A model generated the notes under the pieces. That model searched no databases and was not told the DNA's origin. It was given only the letters and a program-made list of their open reading frames with translations. Positions 1 to 8,562 of a stretch of 64,000 nucleotides of DNA are shown here, piece after piece. Position 1 is the first letter of the stretch, and each line of letters starts with the position of its first letter. The position numbers and the translations under genes were made by a program. Source of the stretch: Pararhodonellum marinum (GTDB lineage Bacteria; Bacteroidota; Bacteroidia; Cytophagales; Cyclobacteriaceae); the NCBI RefSeq assembly GCF_015354735.1, contig NZ_JACEFJ010000001.1:822522-886521 (forward strand), written 5' to 3'.

Positions 1-527
1 GGGATCTGACTGGCGCTTATTCCACTGATTTCGCCTTCCAAATGGCCATTGACCTCTTTCAGGTTGGTACTGCTGCCAAACATCAGAATTTCCTTTTCAA
101 AAAAATCTGCAGGCAAATCAAAATCCGCAATCCCTTTGATTTGTTGAAGGCCGGCCCTTCGTATGGATTTGAGCATCTCAGCAGTTACAGGAATGTGCTT
201 CTTTTTACTGGTGGTACCGCTTGACACAGCAAAAAACTCTACCTTGCCAGGCCATGTCACATCTTCACCGCCGTCGATGACCTGTTGCCACCATTCTGTT
301 CTCAACTGATCATAACTGTGGTAAGGGATTTTATTTGCAAAGGCGGAACGCATGTCCTCAGCTTTCAGCAAATTGGAAAATTGGTAATATTTTCCAAAGG
401 CAGTGTCTTCCGCCTTTTTCAACAAATCTTTTAAAACATCCTCTTGGGCTTTCTGAGGATCAGGATTGGTAAATATTTTATCGGCAGTTTCTACCGCTTT
501 TTTGATGATTTCTCCGATTACGGCCAT
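1..527 (-). CDS. GH3-family adenylating enzyme, N-terminal part
   Basis: Partial gene that runs off the left edge; 175 codons are present, starting from an ATG at 525-527. The translation begins MAVIGEIIKKAVETADKIF and contains FAVSSGTTSKKKHIPVT near residues 100-116. This is the ATP/AMP-binding motif I of the GH3 (auxin-responsive promoter) family of acyl-adenylate-forming amidosynthetases. Plant members conjugate amino acids to jasmonate or auxin; the role of bacterial homologues is largely unknown. The catalytic C-terminal half is missing only because the window ends. It is divergent from the permease at 872. No clear promoter was found. Confidence 0.82.
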   Translation of the reverse strand, partial: MAVIGEIIKKAVETADKIFTNPDPQKAQEDVLKDLLKKAEDTAFGKYYQFSNLLKAEDMRSAFANKIPYHSYDQLRTEWWQQVIDGGEDVTWPGKVEFFAVSSGTTSKKKHIPVTAEMLKSIRRAGLQQIKGIADFDLPADFFEKEILMFGSSTNLKEVNGHLEGEISGISASQI

Positions 528-871
528 GCTGTTTTTCTTTTTCGTTGATTGTCTTTATGGTGGTAATTTTCCCCGTATTCATCCAATTAAGGATAGAAAA
601 CTTGAATGGTGATACTTGGTTCGAATCCAGGAGATAAGCACTCCTAATCTTTCATTCAACATTCTTTTTTAGGAAAGTCTGTGTAAAGGTACAAAATTGA
701 TACCATCATGACTTATTAAATGTTACAAATTAAAAATTATCATTATTAGCTGATCAGACATTGATTTATCTTTTTGAAGAAGGGTTTTTATCTTTTAGAG
801 GTTTTCAGATGGTTTGGTTGGGAGATGGATTCTTATAAAAAATGTTTAATTTAAAGTGAATTTATTATGCC
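528..871. other. Intergenic region between divergent genes
   Basis: 344 bases without a coding sequence, carrying the 5' regions of the leftward GH3-family gene and the rightward permease. A T-arm-like hairpin at 615-631 (CTTGG, TTCGAAT, CCAGG) stands alone, with no acceptor, D or anticodon arm. It is probably chance or a tRNA remnant. No promoter matching TAnnTTTG exactly was found. Confidence 0.5.
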
Positions 872-1945
872 ATGGACCATCCCACCTTGCACCCTGTTCA
901 AAAAACAGCCTTGATCATGTTGATTCTGGTATTGTCAGTGGTCATCCTCAAGTTTGCCGATTTTATTCTGATTCCTGTTGCTTGGGCCGTTTTCATAGCT
1001 TTTGCCCTTATGCCCATGAACAAATGGCTTGAAACCAAAAATATCCCGAGGCCCATGGCCATAGCTTTGAGTATTTTTTTGGTCTCTCTTTTCGCAGTCT
1101 TGGTGCTGTATGTTTTATTGAATCAAATGATCGGGTTGCTTGCCGATGTGCCCTTTATCAGCGCAAAACTAGCCCAATCCTTGGATGAGCTCACAGAATT
1201 CATGACTAAGAAGTTTGGGATTGATATGGGTTCCAATGAACAGGGCTGGGGAGCATCCGAACTTTTTTCTTCCGAGAATCTTAACCGCACCTTTTTGTCT
1301 ACTGCCAAATGGCTGACCATCGCCGGAATTATTCCCTTGTTTACTTTTCTTTTCATGTATTACCGGGACTTTTTCACTGAATTTCTTTACAGGAAATTCG
1401 GAAAACGCGACAATCCGGTAATGGACTGGGTAAAGGATGCAGGTGGGGTGATTCAGGCTTATTTGATTGGCATGATCAAAGTAACCGGAATTGTAGCTCT
1501 TATGGCCGGATTATTCTTTTACTTTTTTGGAATCAAATATTTTCTTCTTTTTGCCATTTTTATTGCTGTCATGAATCTGATTCCCTACATCGGTGTTCTG
1601 ATCAGTTCCCTACTCGTGATTTTGTATGTCTTTCTTACTTTTGATGGCATCATCTACCCTATCGTTACCCTTTTGGTACTTTGGGGCATACAACTCATCG
1701 AAAACAACCTGATTACCCCCTTAATTGTAGGAGGAAAAGTAAATATCAATATGTTGGCGGTCATTTTGGCCATCCTGATTGGAGGAGGGATTTGGGGGAT
1801 TTCGGGGATGGTTTTATTCATTCCTATGGTAGGTGTCCTTAAAATCACCTTGGACAAAAGTGTAAAGTGGAAGGCCTATGGATACTTATTGGGTGATACA
1901 TTTCCCCCAAAGAAAAAGAAGGCAGTGGCTGAACACACAACTTAA
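872..1945 (+). CDS. AI-2E family transporter (PerM-like)
   Basis: A 357-residue polytopic membrane protein of usual length for the AI-2E/PerM family. Two hydrophobic segments lie at about residues 12-50, one at 62-88, and four or five more between about 145 and 340. The non-membrane stretch around residues 90-140 matches the soluble loop of the family. The stretch LIPYIGVLISSLLVIL and the following IQLIENNLITPLIVGGKVN (about residues 235-300) are typical of the C-terminal half. The tail is basic (PPKKKKA). Members have been linked to AI-2 export and sodium/proton exchange; the substrate cannot be told from sequence. It stands alone, about 80 nt before the hydrolase gene. Confidence 0.88.
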   Translation: MDHPTLHPVQKTALIMLILVLSVVILKFADFILIPVAWAVFIAFALMPMNKWLETKNIPRPMAIALSIFLVSLFAVLVLYVLLNQMIGLLADVPFISAKLAQSLDELTEFMTKKFGIDMGSNEQGWGASELFSSENLNRTFLSTAKWLTIAGIIPLFTFLFMYYRDFFTEFLYRKFGKRDNPVMDWVKDAGGVIQAYLIGMIKVTGIVALMAGLFFYFFGIKYFLLFAIFIAVMNLIPYIGVLISSLLVILYVFLTFDGIIYPIVTLLVLWGIQLIENNLITPLIVGGKVNINMLAVILAILIGGGIWGISGMVLFIPMVGVLKITLDKSVKWKAYGYLLGDTFPPKKKKAVAEHTT

Positions 1946-2025
1946 TGGCTCTATGTCCCCTAGGTGACAAAATCCTGAAATGCTTTTGCTTTAACTTGAA
2001 CAGAAAATCTCCAGACTGACCAATC

Positions 2026-3234
2026 ATGAAAATAGAAAAAGTCTCATTTGAAAACAAAAATGGGTTTCAATTGTCTGCCCGACTGTACCATCCCTTGGAT
2101 GAAATCCCCAGGTTTTATGCCATTTTTGCCCACTGCTTTACCTGCTCCAAAAACTTTTCTGCGGTTTCCAACATCAGTGATGCCCTGTGCAGGGAAGGCA
2201 TCGCAGTACTGAGTTTTGACTTTACCGGTCTGGGCAACAGTGAGGGGGATTTTGAAGACACTGACTTTTCCTCCAATGTTCAGGACCTGATTGATGCCGC
2301 CAAATACCTGGAGGAGCATTTTGAGGCTCCGGAATTGTTGGTAGGGCACTCCTTGGGCGGTGCTGCTTCAATATTGGCGGCTGATCAGATTGAAAGTGTT
2401 TTGGGTGTGGTGACCATTGGTTCACCTGCAAAGGCGGATCATGCCACAAAACTTTTTAAGGATCAGGTGGACACCATCAAAGAAAAGGGGAGTGCCAAGG
2501 TCAACATCGGAGGTAAGAGTTTTTATCTGAAAAAAGAATTTGTGGAAGACCTGGAGCAGCAGAAACTGCTTCAGGTGTTGAAGGATATGCGCAAGTCCAT
2601 TTTGATTTTCCACTCTCCCCAAGATGAAATCGTGGACATTTCCAATGCAGCAGAACTTTATCAGGCAGCCTATCATCCCAAAAGTTTTATTTCCCTGGAT
2701 CAGGCGGATCATTTACTGAACGATGTCAGTGACAGTCAGTATGTGGGCCAAATGATCTCTTCCTGGTCAGACCGGTACCTGACCAAAGCATCCGAATCCC
2801 ATGATACCAAAGGCCATCAGGTCAAAGTCAGACTTTCAGGAAAACATTATACCTCAGAAATCAAAACCCCTGACCATCATTTGGTGGCCGATGAGCCGAC
2901 TGATTTGGGAGGTAAAAACCTTGGACCCACACCTTATGATCTGTTGATGGCAGCTTTGGGAGCCTGTACGGTCATGACTTTGAAGATGTATGCCGAAAGG
3001 AAAAAATGGGACCTGAAAGAGGTCACCGTATACCTGGATCATGATAAAGTTCACAAAAAAGACAGTGAGGATGTGGAAAAGCCAGAAGCCAAAGTCAGCA
3101 GGTTCAGCAGAGCGCTGAAAATAGAAGGAAAGCTGGATGATGAACAGTTGAAACGCTTGGTGGAAATTGCCAACCGCTGTCCGGTTCACCGGACCCTGCA
3201 TGAGGAGATTGTGGTGGAGACCAAGTTGCTTTAA
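2026..3234 (+). CDS. Bifunctional alpha/beta-hydrolase / OsmC-like protein
   Basis: A 402-residue fusion. Residues 1-250 form an alpha/beta hydrolase: nucleophile elbow GHSLGG at 107-112 (Ser109), probable acid Asp200 in HSPQDE, and His229 in DQADHL. Residues 265-402 form an OsmC/Ohr domain with the two redox cysteines in place: Cys314 in LGACTVM and Cys385 in NRCPVHR. OsmC proteins reduce organic hydroperoxides through these cysteines. The same architecture recurs in other bacteria, so the fusion is stable, but its physiological substrate is not established. The protein looks cytoplasmic, with no signal peptide. It converges with the ABC exporter genes, whose last stop lies 38 nt away. Confidence 0.9.
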   Translation: MKIEKVSFENKNGFQLSARLYHPLDEIPRFYAIFAHCFTCSKNFSAVSNISDALCREGIAVLSFDFTGLGNSEGDFEDTDFSSNVQDLIDAAKYLEEHFEAPELLVGHSLGGAASILAADQIESVLGVVTIGSPAKADHATKLFKDQVDTIKEKGSAKVNIGGKSFYLKKEFVEDLEQQKLLQVLKDMRKSILIFHSPQDEIVDISNAAELYQAAYHPKSFISLDQADHLLNDVSDSQYVGQMISSWSDRYLTKASESHDTKGHQVKVRLSGKHYTSEIKTPDHHLVADEPTDLGGKNLGPTPYDLLMAALGACTVMTLKMYAERKKWDLKEVTVYLDHDKVHKKDSEDVEKPEAKVSRFSRALKIEGKLDDEQLKRLVEIANRCPVHRTLHEEIVVETKLL

Positions 3235-3271
3235 TGAGTTTTTGTTTTTACATCAGCCATTACGGAAAAAC

Positions 3272-3955
3272 TTATTCATCCAGAATCTTCCCATCTTCCA
3301 TGGTGATGGTCCGGTCGGTACCGGCAGCAAAATCCGGGTCGTGTGTTACAATTAGAAGGGTCTGATGGAACTCTTTGGCCAGTTCCTGGAAAATGCCAAA
3401 TACGATATCACTGTTTTTTTTGTCCAGGTTTCCAGAGGGTTCATCTCCCATGATGATCAAGGGGTCATTGATCAATGCCCGGGCGATAGCTACCCTCTGT
3501 TTTTGTCCCCCTGAGAGTTGGTTGGCTTTTTTGGTGGCATGGTCTGCCATGTCAAAAATCCGTAGTTTTTCCATGGCCTTGTGTTCCAGTTCCTGCTTGG
3601 AATACTTTCCTAATTTCAGACCTGGGATCATGACATTTTCCAAGGCTGTAAATTCATTGAGCAGGTAATGGAATTGAAAAACAAAACCGATTTTTTCATT
3701 TCTGATCCGGGAAAGGTAAGTAGGACTGCTTTTGCGCATCGGTTCCCCATCAATCCAAAGCTCTCCTTTGTAATCTGTATCCATGGTGGATAAAATGTAG
3801 AGCAGGGTGGATTTGCCGCAACCCGATTTGCCTACCACAGATACAAACTCACCGGCTTTTATCGAAAAACTCAGCCCTTTTAAAACCTCAGCTTTGGTTG
3901 GGTTATAGAAGTATTTATGGATGGATTTGGCCTCTAGAACGGTTTTTTTCTCCAT
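3272..3955 (-). CDS. ABC transporter ATP-binding protein (LolD/MacB/DevA type)
   Basis: A 227-residue nucleotide-binding subunit of ordinary length. Walker [10 protein letters not shown] is at 42-50, the signature LSGGQKQR starts at 147, and Walker B LIIMGDEP ends with catalytic Glu172, followed by SGNLD. This places it in the MacB/LolD/DevA group, which powers mechanotransmission permeases. It is the last gene of a leftward three-gene operon; its ATG lies one base after the permease stop. The order adaptor-permease-ATPase is that of DevBCA exporters. The exported compound is unknown, and no TolC-like channel gene lies nearby. Confidence 0.93.
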   Translation of the reverse strand: MEKKTVLEAKSIHKYFYNPTKAEVLKGLSFSIKAGEFVSVVGKSGCGKSTLLYILSTMDTDYKGELWIDGEPMRKSSPTYLSRIRNEKIGFVFQFHYLLNEFTALENVMIPGLKLGKYSKQELEHKAMEKLRIFDMADHATKKANQLSGGQKQRVAIARALINDPLIIMGDEPSGNLDKKNSDIVFGIFQELAKEFHQTLLIVTHDPDFAAGTDRTITMEDGKILDE

Positions 3956-3956
3956 G

Positions 3957-5210
3957 TTACTTTCCTCTGATGATTTCTACCGGATCTATGCTACTGGCTT
4001 TTCTTGCAGGAAGGTAGCCTGCCAGAAAAGTAGTCAGCAAACTGAATACCCCACCAATGATGTAGTATTTGGGATCATAGCTTACGGGGAAGGTTTTTAC
4101 AGTAGGAAGGGCTTCGGTTTCGAAAGGCACCTGATCTATGCCCATGGACAATAAATAACCCAAAAACAAACCGATGCCGCCACCAAAAATCCCAATGCCA
4201 ATGGCGATTGTCATAAAAATGCCCTTTACATCTAGCCCTGAAAATCCAATGGCTTTCAAAATGGCTATGGTGTCCATTTTTTCATAGATCATCATGTTCA
4301 GGATATTGTAAATCCCAAAACCTGAAACGATCAAGAGGGTAATGCCTACCGCATAGCTGATCATATTCCGGATATCGGATCCCGTTTCAAACTGGGCATT
4401 GGCCATCTGAATGTCTTCCGCTTGGGTGCCGAAAATGGGCCCCATTTCCCTTGCAAATGCCGGTGACTGATCAAAGTCATTTAATTTCACCTGAATGTCT
4501 GTCATGTAGTTGGAAGGCTCTCCCAGCATTTTTTGGGCAGTTGATATGGAAGCATAACTCTGAACATTGTCCAAATCCTGGAGACCGGACTGGTAATAGC
4601 CCACCACTCTTAGGCGAAATCTGTCCCCTGAAGCAGTGGTGGCTTGAATGACATCTCCAATATTGGCCAACATGCGGTCTGCCGCCCCTTTCCCCAAAAT
4701 GATGCTGTTGGAGATGTTCTCCAGATCTTCGGCATTACCTTCTGTGACATAATCCTCAAAGGCAAAGAGCGATCTTTCTGCCTGTACATCGATGCCATTG
4801 ATGACTCCCGTGATGTCTATGTTGCCTACATTGTAAAAGACCTGTAGGGAAATTTTGGGAGCGACGCCCAATACCCGTGGATCATTTTTCAGGTTTTCCA
4901 GGATGGCACCGCCATTGTGGATTTTCAAAAGTCCGCCACTTGGCTTAATCGAACGGATGATGTTCATGCCTTCTCCATAAAATCCCTCGATGGGCTGGTC
5001 AGGGTTAGGTTTAATCTCATTGAAAAAGCGCACATGGGGACTGCGGTTGAGAATTAGGCCATCCAGCAGGTTGTTCAATCCATTCATAAAGCCCAAAAGT
5101 GCTACAAACATGGTGATGCTGAAGGTGACACCGACTGCGGCGACCAAAGTCTGCTTCCATCTGGCAATCAAAAGGGCTTTGGCAATATCGAAAATCAGTT
5201 GGAATTTCAT
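3957..5210 (-). CDS. ABC transporter permease (MacB/FtsX-like)
   Basis: A 417-residue FtsX-fold permease. One membrane helix lies near residues 18-42. A large periplasmic domain of MacB-PCD type follows (about 45-280). Three helices lie near 290-315, 340-365 and 380-405, and the C-terminal motif PARKASSIDPVEIIRGK is the usual ending of this family. The gene overlaps the upstream adaptor gene by 4 nt (ATGA) and is followed at once by the ATPase gene, so translation is probably coupled. With its partners it should move a substrate from the periplasm or inner membrane through an adaptor and an outer-membrane channel. Confidence 0.92.
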   Translation of the reverse strand: MKFQLIFDIAKALLIARWKQTLVAAVGVTFSITMFVALLGFMNGLNNLLDGLILNRSPHVRFFNEIKPNPDQPIEGFYGEGMNIIRSIKPSGGLLKIHNGGAILENLKNDPRVLGVAPKISLQVFYNVGNIDITGVINGIDVQAERSLFAFEDYVTEGNAEDLENISNSIILGKGAADRMLANIGDVIQATTASGDRFRLRVVGYYQSGLQDLDNVQSYASISTAQKMLGEPSNYMTDIQVKLNDFDQSPAFAREMGPIFGTQAEDIQMANAQFETGSDIRNMISYAVGITLLIVSGFGIYNILNMMIYEKMDTIAILKAIGFSGLDVKGIFMTIAIGIGIFGGGIGLFLGYLLSMGIDQVPFETEALPTVKTFPVSYDPKYYIIGGVFSLLTTFLAGYLPARKASSIDPVEIIRGK

Positions 5211-6307
5211 GCGCCTGGTTTGACGACTTGATCGTCCTCTTTTAATCCTTGAAGGATTTCAATTTTTTGATAGTTTTTCAGTCCTGTTTCCACCTGCACG
5301 GTGTCCCCGGATGCCAAGATGACCAGATTTTCTTTCCACAAATAGGAGCGGGGTAAGGTAAGGGTACTATCTCTACTTGCCAAGAGGATATTGGCCTCCA
5401 AGGTAAGGTTGGGATACAAGATGGGAGGGGATTTTTCAAAAACAGCTTCAACCAAAAAAGAGCGACTGCCTTCATCCATGATTGGATTGATTCTGCTAAC
5501 AATACCTTCAAAACCTAGCCCTTTAAAGCTGTCCATACTGATATAAACCTTTTGGCCTTGTTTGATCTGGGTGATGTCAAATTCATCCACCTGAAGCTCC
5601 ATGAAGAAATCTGATCCACTGCCTAAGGTGGCTATGGGGTTTTGGGTGGACACCATTTCTCCTTTTTCCTTCAGTAAGGCATAGACTACGCCTTTGATCT
5701 TACTTTTTACGATGTTGTCAGATTCGAGACTTTGATCTAATTCCAGCGTTTTTTTGGCATTTGCCTCATTGAACCTCAGTTCTCGTAGCGTTTCACCATA
5801 TCGAATCTTAGCGGCCTCCAAGTTGGTTTTAGAGGTTTTAAAATTGAGTTCTCTTTGTTCCAATTCCAGCTGAGAGCCAATTTCTTGTTCCCGCAGCCTC
5901 TTCTGTCTTTCATAAAGCAAGGAGTCATTCCTCATTTTGGCTTCAGCCAATTCTACATTGATTTCTAACTCTCTCAATTTTTCTTTATTGGCTTGCAAAA
6001 GAGAAAAAGCTGCCGAAAGTTGGGATCTCTCCCTGCTTACTCGGGCAGGTTCATTCAAGATAGCCATCAGCGGACTCCCCGGAGATACTGTATCCCCTTC
6101 CATGACAAATACCTCGGCGATCAAGCCACTGGTGTTGGCAAAGACCTGGTATTGACCGCGACTTTTGATGATGCCGGAGGCATAGACGGATTCCGTGATG
6201 GTTTCCCTGGTCGGAAAAGTTTTTTCTTGGCTGGAGCCGCAGGAGAAGATGATCAAGGCAAGAAAAGTAGACAATAATCTTTGTCTAAATACCCAATTTA
6301 GAAGCAT
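5207..6307 (-). CDS. HlyD/MacA-type periplasmic adaptor lipoprotein
   Basis: A 366-residue membrane-fusion protein. The N-terminus RQRLLSTFLALIIFSCGSSQE is a lipoprotein signal with Cys near residue 23. A first half-lipoyl/barrel segment (GQYQVFANTSGLIAEVFV) is followed by a long charged alpha-hairpin (about residues 70-175). A returning lipoyl half (SKIKGVVYALLKEKGEMV) and a beta-barrel domain follow. This is the MacA/DevB adaptor that links an FtsX-type permease to an outer-membrane channel. It is the first gene of the operon; its stop overlaps the permease start. About 80 bp upstream lies the terminator of the next leftward gene, so it needs its own promoter. Confidence 0.88.
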   Translation of the reverse strand: MLLNWVFRQRLLSTFLALIIFSCGSSQEKTFPTRETITESVYASGIIKSRGQYQVFANTSGLIAEVFVMEGDTVSPGSPLMAILNEPARVSRERSQLSAAFSLLQANKEKLRELEINVELAEAKMRNDSLLYERQKRLREQEIGSQLELEQRELNFKTSKTNLEAAKIRYGETLRELRFNEANAKKTLELDQSLESDNIVKSKIKGVVYALLKEKGEMVSTQNPIATLGSGSDFFMELQVDEFDITQIKQGQKVYISMDSFKGLGFEGIVSRINPIMDEGSRSFLVEAVFEKSPPILYPNLTLEANILLASRDSTLTLPRSYLWKENLVILASGDTVQVETGLKNYQKIEILQGLKEDDQVVKPGA

Positions 6308-6385
6308 AGTTAGGGCTCATTTTTAGGCGTTTGTTTTCGATTATCATGAATTAAATATACCCTAAATCTCCGATTATTTTGGGAC

Positions 6386-6423
6386 TAAAAAAAAGAAAGG
6401 CACATGATTTTAATCATGTGCCT
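6386..6423 (-). terminator. Rho-independent terminator
   Basis: A perfect 12-bp inverted repeat (AGGCACATGATT at 6398-6409 and AATCATGTGCCT at 6412-6423) is followed, in the leftward direction, by a T-rich run (6386-6397 on the complementary strand). It lies 22 nt beyond the stop of the 6446-7063 gene and upstream of the adaptor gene, so it separates the two leftward units. Confidence 0.85.
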
Positions 6424-6445
6424 CCCTGAGCATATTTGGCAAAGA

Positions 6446-7063
6446 TTAACCTTGTTCCAGTCTTTTGTTCATTTCATCTACCAATTGCCGATTGAGTTTT
6501 CTTTCTCTTTCCAGCGTGTTTTTCCGGTGTTGTTCAAATTCCTCTTTGGTTTCATCCAAGGTCCTCTTGATCTCTGCAGTCACAGAATGGCTGCGGTTAT
6601 AAAGGTAAAGGAAAAACAGCAGGGTACCCAATAGGATGAAAACCAGAATCCACATCAATTTGGAATAGGTGGACTTGTGGATGTGCATCCCCATAAAGGA
6701 AAAGCTATCTTTGATCTCAATGGTCTCCTGAAGGTTTTGTTCCAAGTTGTCAATGTTGGCATTCAACTGATCCAATTGAGCCTTTTGATCTTTGATTTGG
6801 GTGTTTTTGGCTATTATCTCATTCCGGAAAACATTCAAGGAATCGGAGATGTTTTTTCGGATCTTGTCGATATTCACCCGCTTGATCACTTTGTAGTCCT
6901 GGTAATTGTTGGAGATCCTGTTGAGATAATCAAATTGGCTTTCTATGGTTCCTTCATTTAAAGAACCCGGACTTTCTATGCTTTCTTCCTCTTGAGCGAA
7001 AGCATGCAGGGAAAACAGCAAACAGGCTAGGAGGGTAATGAGCTTGAAATTCTTCATCATCAA
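6446..7063 (-). CDS. Exported coiled-coil protein with one membrane helix
   Basis: A 205-residue protein of unknown function. It has a Sec signal peptide (about residues 1-23, ending LHAFA-QEEE). A charged, heptad-like region follows (about 60-115), then a single membrane helix (about 133-153), and a strongly charged helical tail rich in Glu, Arg and Lys (about 158-205). Relatives in Bacteroidota are, as I recall, sometimes labelled tRNA (guanine-N1)-methyltransferase; nothing here resembles a SPOUT or TrmD fold, and the topology argues against it. It is a single-gene unit with its own terminator. The start could be any of three consecutive ATG codons. Confidence 0.72.
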   Translation of the reverse strand: MMMKNFKLITLLACLLFSLHAFAQEEESIESPGSLNEGTIESQFDYLNRISNNYQDYKVIKRVNIDKIRKNISDSLNVFRNEIIAKNTQIKDQKAQLDQLNANIDNLEQNLQETIEIKDSFSFMGMHIHKSTYSKLMWILVFILLGTLLFFLYLYNRSHSVTAEIKRTLDETKEEFEQHRKNTLERERKLNRQLVDEMNKRLEQG

Positions 7064-7306
7064 TGATAATTGTATTGGTTTTGGTGTTTAAAATTGCTAA
7101 ACACAGTGATTCATTTTTTAAAATTTAGAAAAAAATATACCGTAAAGAAAGAGAATTATTGAATAAATGCCACATTACTTAGGCTAAAATTAAGGAGAAA
7201 TTGATTAAAAAAAGCGAGATTAATTTTCATAAAAAGTTTTGTTTACTTTGTACCCTGTTTTTTGTAAGTCGTCAAAATTTATTGAACCTAGTTCAAAAAC
7301 ATTAAT

Positions 7307-7747
7307 TTGAATATAATGACTCTGATTGAAAGAATGATCCAAGAAAAAATACAAATGCGTTTGTTTGACCCTGAACTGGAATTCAAAGCAAGCAAGAGCA
7401 GTGGCCCGGGAGGTCAGCATGTCAACAAGGTCAATTCCAGAGTTACCTTGACTTTTGATGTTCCGAACTCCCAGGTTTTGGATGATGCTGAAAAGACTTT
7501 GTTGCTGAGAAAATGGAAGGTGAAACTCACCTCCTCAGGTGTGCTTAACATCCATGCCCAACAGAATAGGTCCCAAGTACAAAACAAGGAATTGGCCATA
7601 AAGAAATTTTATGAGGAACTGACCCGGGCTTTTAAACCTAGGAAAGTCCGGAAAGCAACCAAACCAAGCAAAGCAGCGGTCAAAAAAAGACTGGAAGCCA
7701 AGAAAGCGCATTGCCAAAAAAAGCTCTTTAGGAAAAAGCCTGAATAG
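7307..7747 (+). CDS. arfB: Peptidyl-tRNA hydrolase ArfB (ribosome rescue)
   Basis: A 146-residue protein matching ArfB/YaeJ in length and layout. A release-factor domain 3 carries SSGPGGQHVNKVNSRVTL with the hydrolytic GGQ at residues 35-37. A lysine- and arginine-rich tail (about 105-146: KPRKVRKATKPSKAAVKKR) follows; in the family it occupies the empty mRNA channel of stalled ribosomes. It frees nascent chains from ribosomes without a codon in the A site. A downstream ATG at 7316 would remove three residues. It is a single-gene unit. Confidence 0.93.
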   Translation: MNIMTLIERMIQEKIQMRLFDPELEFKASKSSGPGGQHVNKVNSRVTLTFDVPNSQVLDDAEKTLLLRKWKVKLTSSGVLNIHAQQNRSQVQNKELAIKKFYEELTRAFKPRKVRKATKPSKAAVKKRLEAKKAHCQKKLFRKKPE

Positions 7748-7853
7748 ACCCAAATACTGCAAGTTGAGCGGCTAGCCTAAAAGACCTGCTTTCGCTTAAT
7801 CCTGTATTCAATTTTGAAATGTGTATTTTTGAAACCAAGCCCTAATTTCCTTT

Positions 7854-8435
7854 ATGTACAGTGATTCCATCATCAAAAATTTTAGATCTTATGTTGATTT
7901 TCAACAAAAGGAATTGGATGCATTTTTTGATTTGGCACATTATCAGAAATTTAAAAAAAATGAAATGCTTTTTGAGAGCGGACCTGGAAGTTGCCCCTTT
8001 ATATTAATCAAATCCGGCTGCTTGATGACCTATTTTACAGGGGAAAAGGATTTCATCCATGTCATACAGTTTGGGATTGAAAATTGGTGGACTGGAGACC
8101 TCAACAGTTTTATGCAAGAAGAAGCATCCATTTATTCCATCAAGGCCATGGCTAATACTGAAGTTTATATTTTGGGGAAAAAGGAATTTGAGAGCCTGTG
8201 TGCTAAATTCCCCAACTTCGAAAAGTACTTCAGAATCTTGTTTCAAAATTCTCTGGTCAGCCATCAAAAGCGGATCATCAGGAACATCTCTTTCACAGCT
8301 GAAGAAAAGTACCTGACTTTCACCCAAAATTTTGGAAAGCTCGAACTTATCCTTCCTCAAAAATACATCGCCTCTTACTTGGGTATCACACCGGAATTTC
8401 TCAGCATGATCCGAAGGAAACTGGCTGGCAGGTAG
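7854..8435 (+). CDS. Crp/Fnr-family transcriptional regulator
   Basis: A 193-residue protein with an N-terminal cyclic-nucleotide-binding-type beta-roll (about residues 20-115: FKKNEMLFESGPGSCPFILIKSG as its first strands) and a dimerisation helix. A short C-terminal winged helix has the recognition part SYLGITPEFLSMIRRKL. It lacks Fnr-type cysteine clusters, so an iron-sulfur sensor is unlikely. This small class is common in Bacteroidota and often responds to stress or redox signals. It lies 127 nt upstream of the aromatic ring-cleavage operon on the same strand, so it may regulate that operon. That link is inferred from position only. Confidence 0.85.
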   Translation: MYSDSIIKNFRSYVDFQQKELDAFFDLAHYQKFKKNEMLFESGPGSCPFILIKSGCLMTYFTGEKDFIHVIQFGIENWWTGDLNSFMQEEASIYSIKAMANTEVYILGKKEFESLCAKFPNFEKYFRILFQNSLVSHQKRIIRNISFTAEEKYLTFTQNFGKLELILPQKYIASYLGITPEFLSMIRRKLAGR

Positions 8436-8532
8436 CATATCGTTAAAGTAGTTTAATAAAATGGATGAGGGTTGATTTTTAATTGGCACAATGACAACAT
8501 TGGACAAAAAGCTGGGGTTAATTTGAGAAAGA

Positions 8533-8540
8533 TAAGTTTG
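8533..8540 (+). promoter_or_regulatory. Candidate -7 element of the ring-cleavage operon
   Basis: TAAGTTTG fits the Bacteroidota -7 consensus TAnnTTTG and lies 22 nt before the dioxygenase ATG, which would give a short leader. No TTTG is found 19 nt upstream, so only half of the promoter matches; an activator such as the adjacent Crp/Fnr-type protein could compensate. Confidence 0.4.
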
Positions 8541-8562
8541 AAACCTTAAACCCAAAATAATC

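Noticed and set aside
615..631. T-arm-like hairpin (CTTGG TTCGAAT CCAGG) suggesting a tRNA
   Set aside because: No acceptor stem, D arm or anticodon arm can be built around it on either strand; a chance match or small remnant at most.
7220..7306. Promoter of arfB (TTACTTTG near 7248)
   Set aside because: One mismatch at the second position of TAnnTTTG and no -33 TTTG at the right distance.
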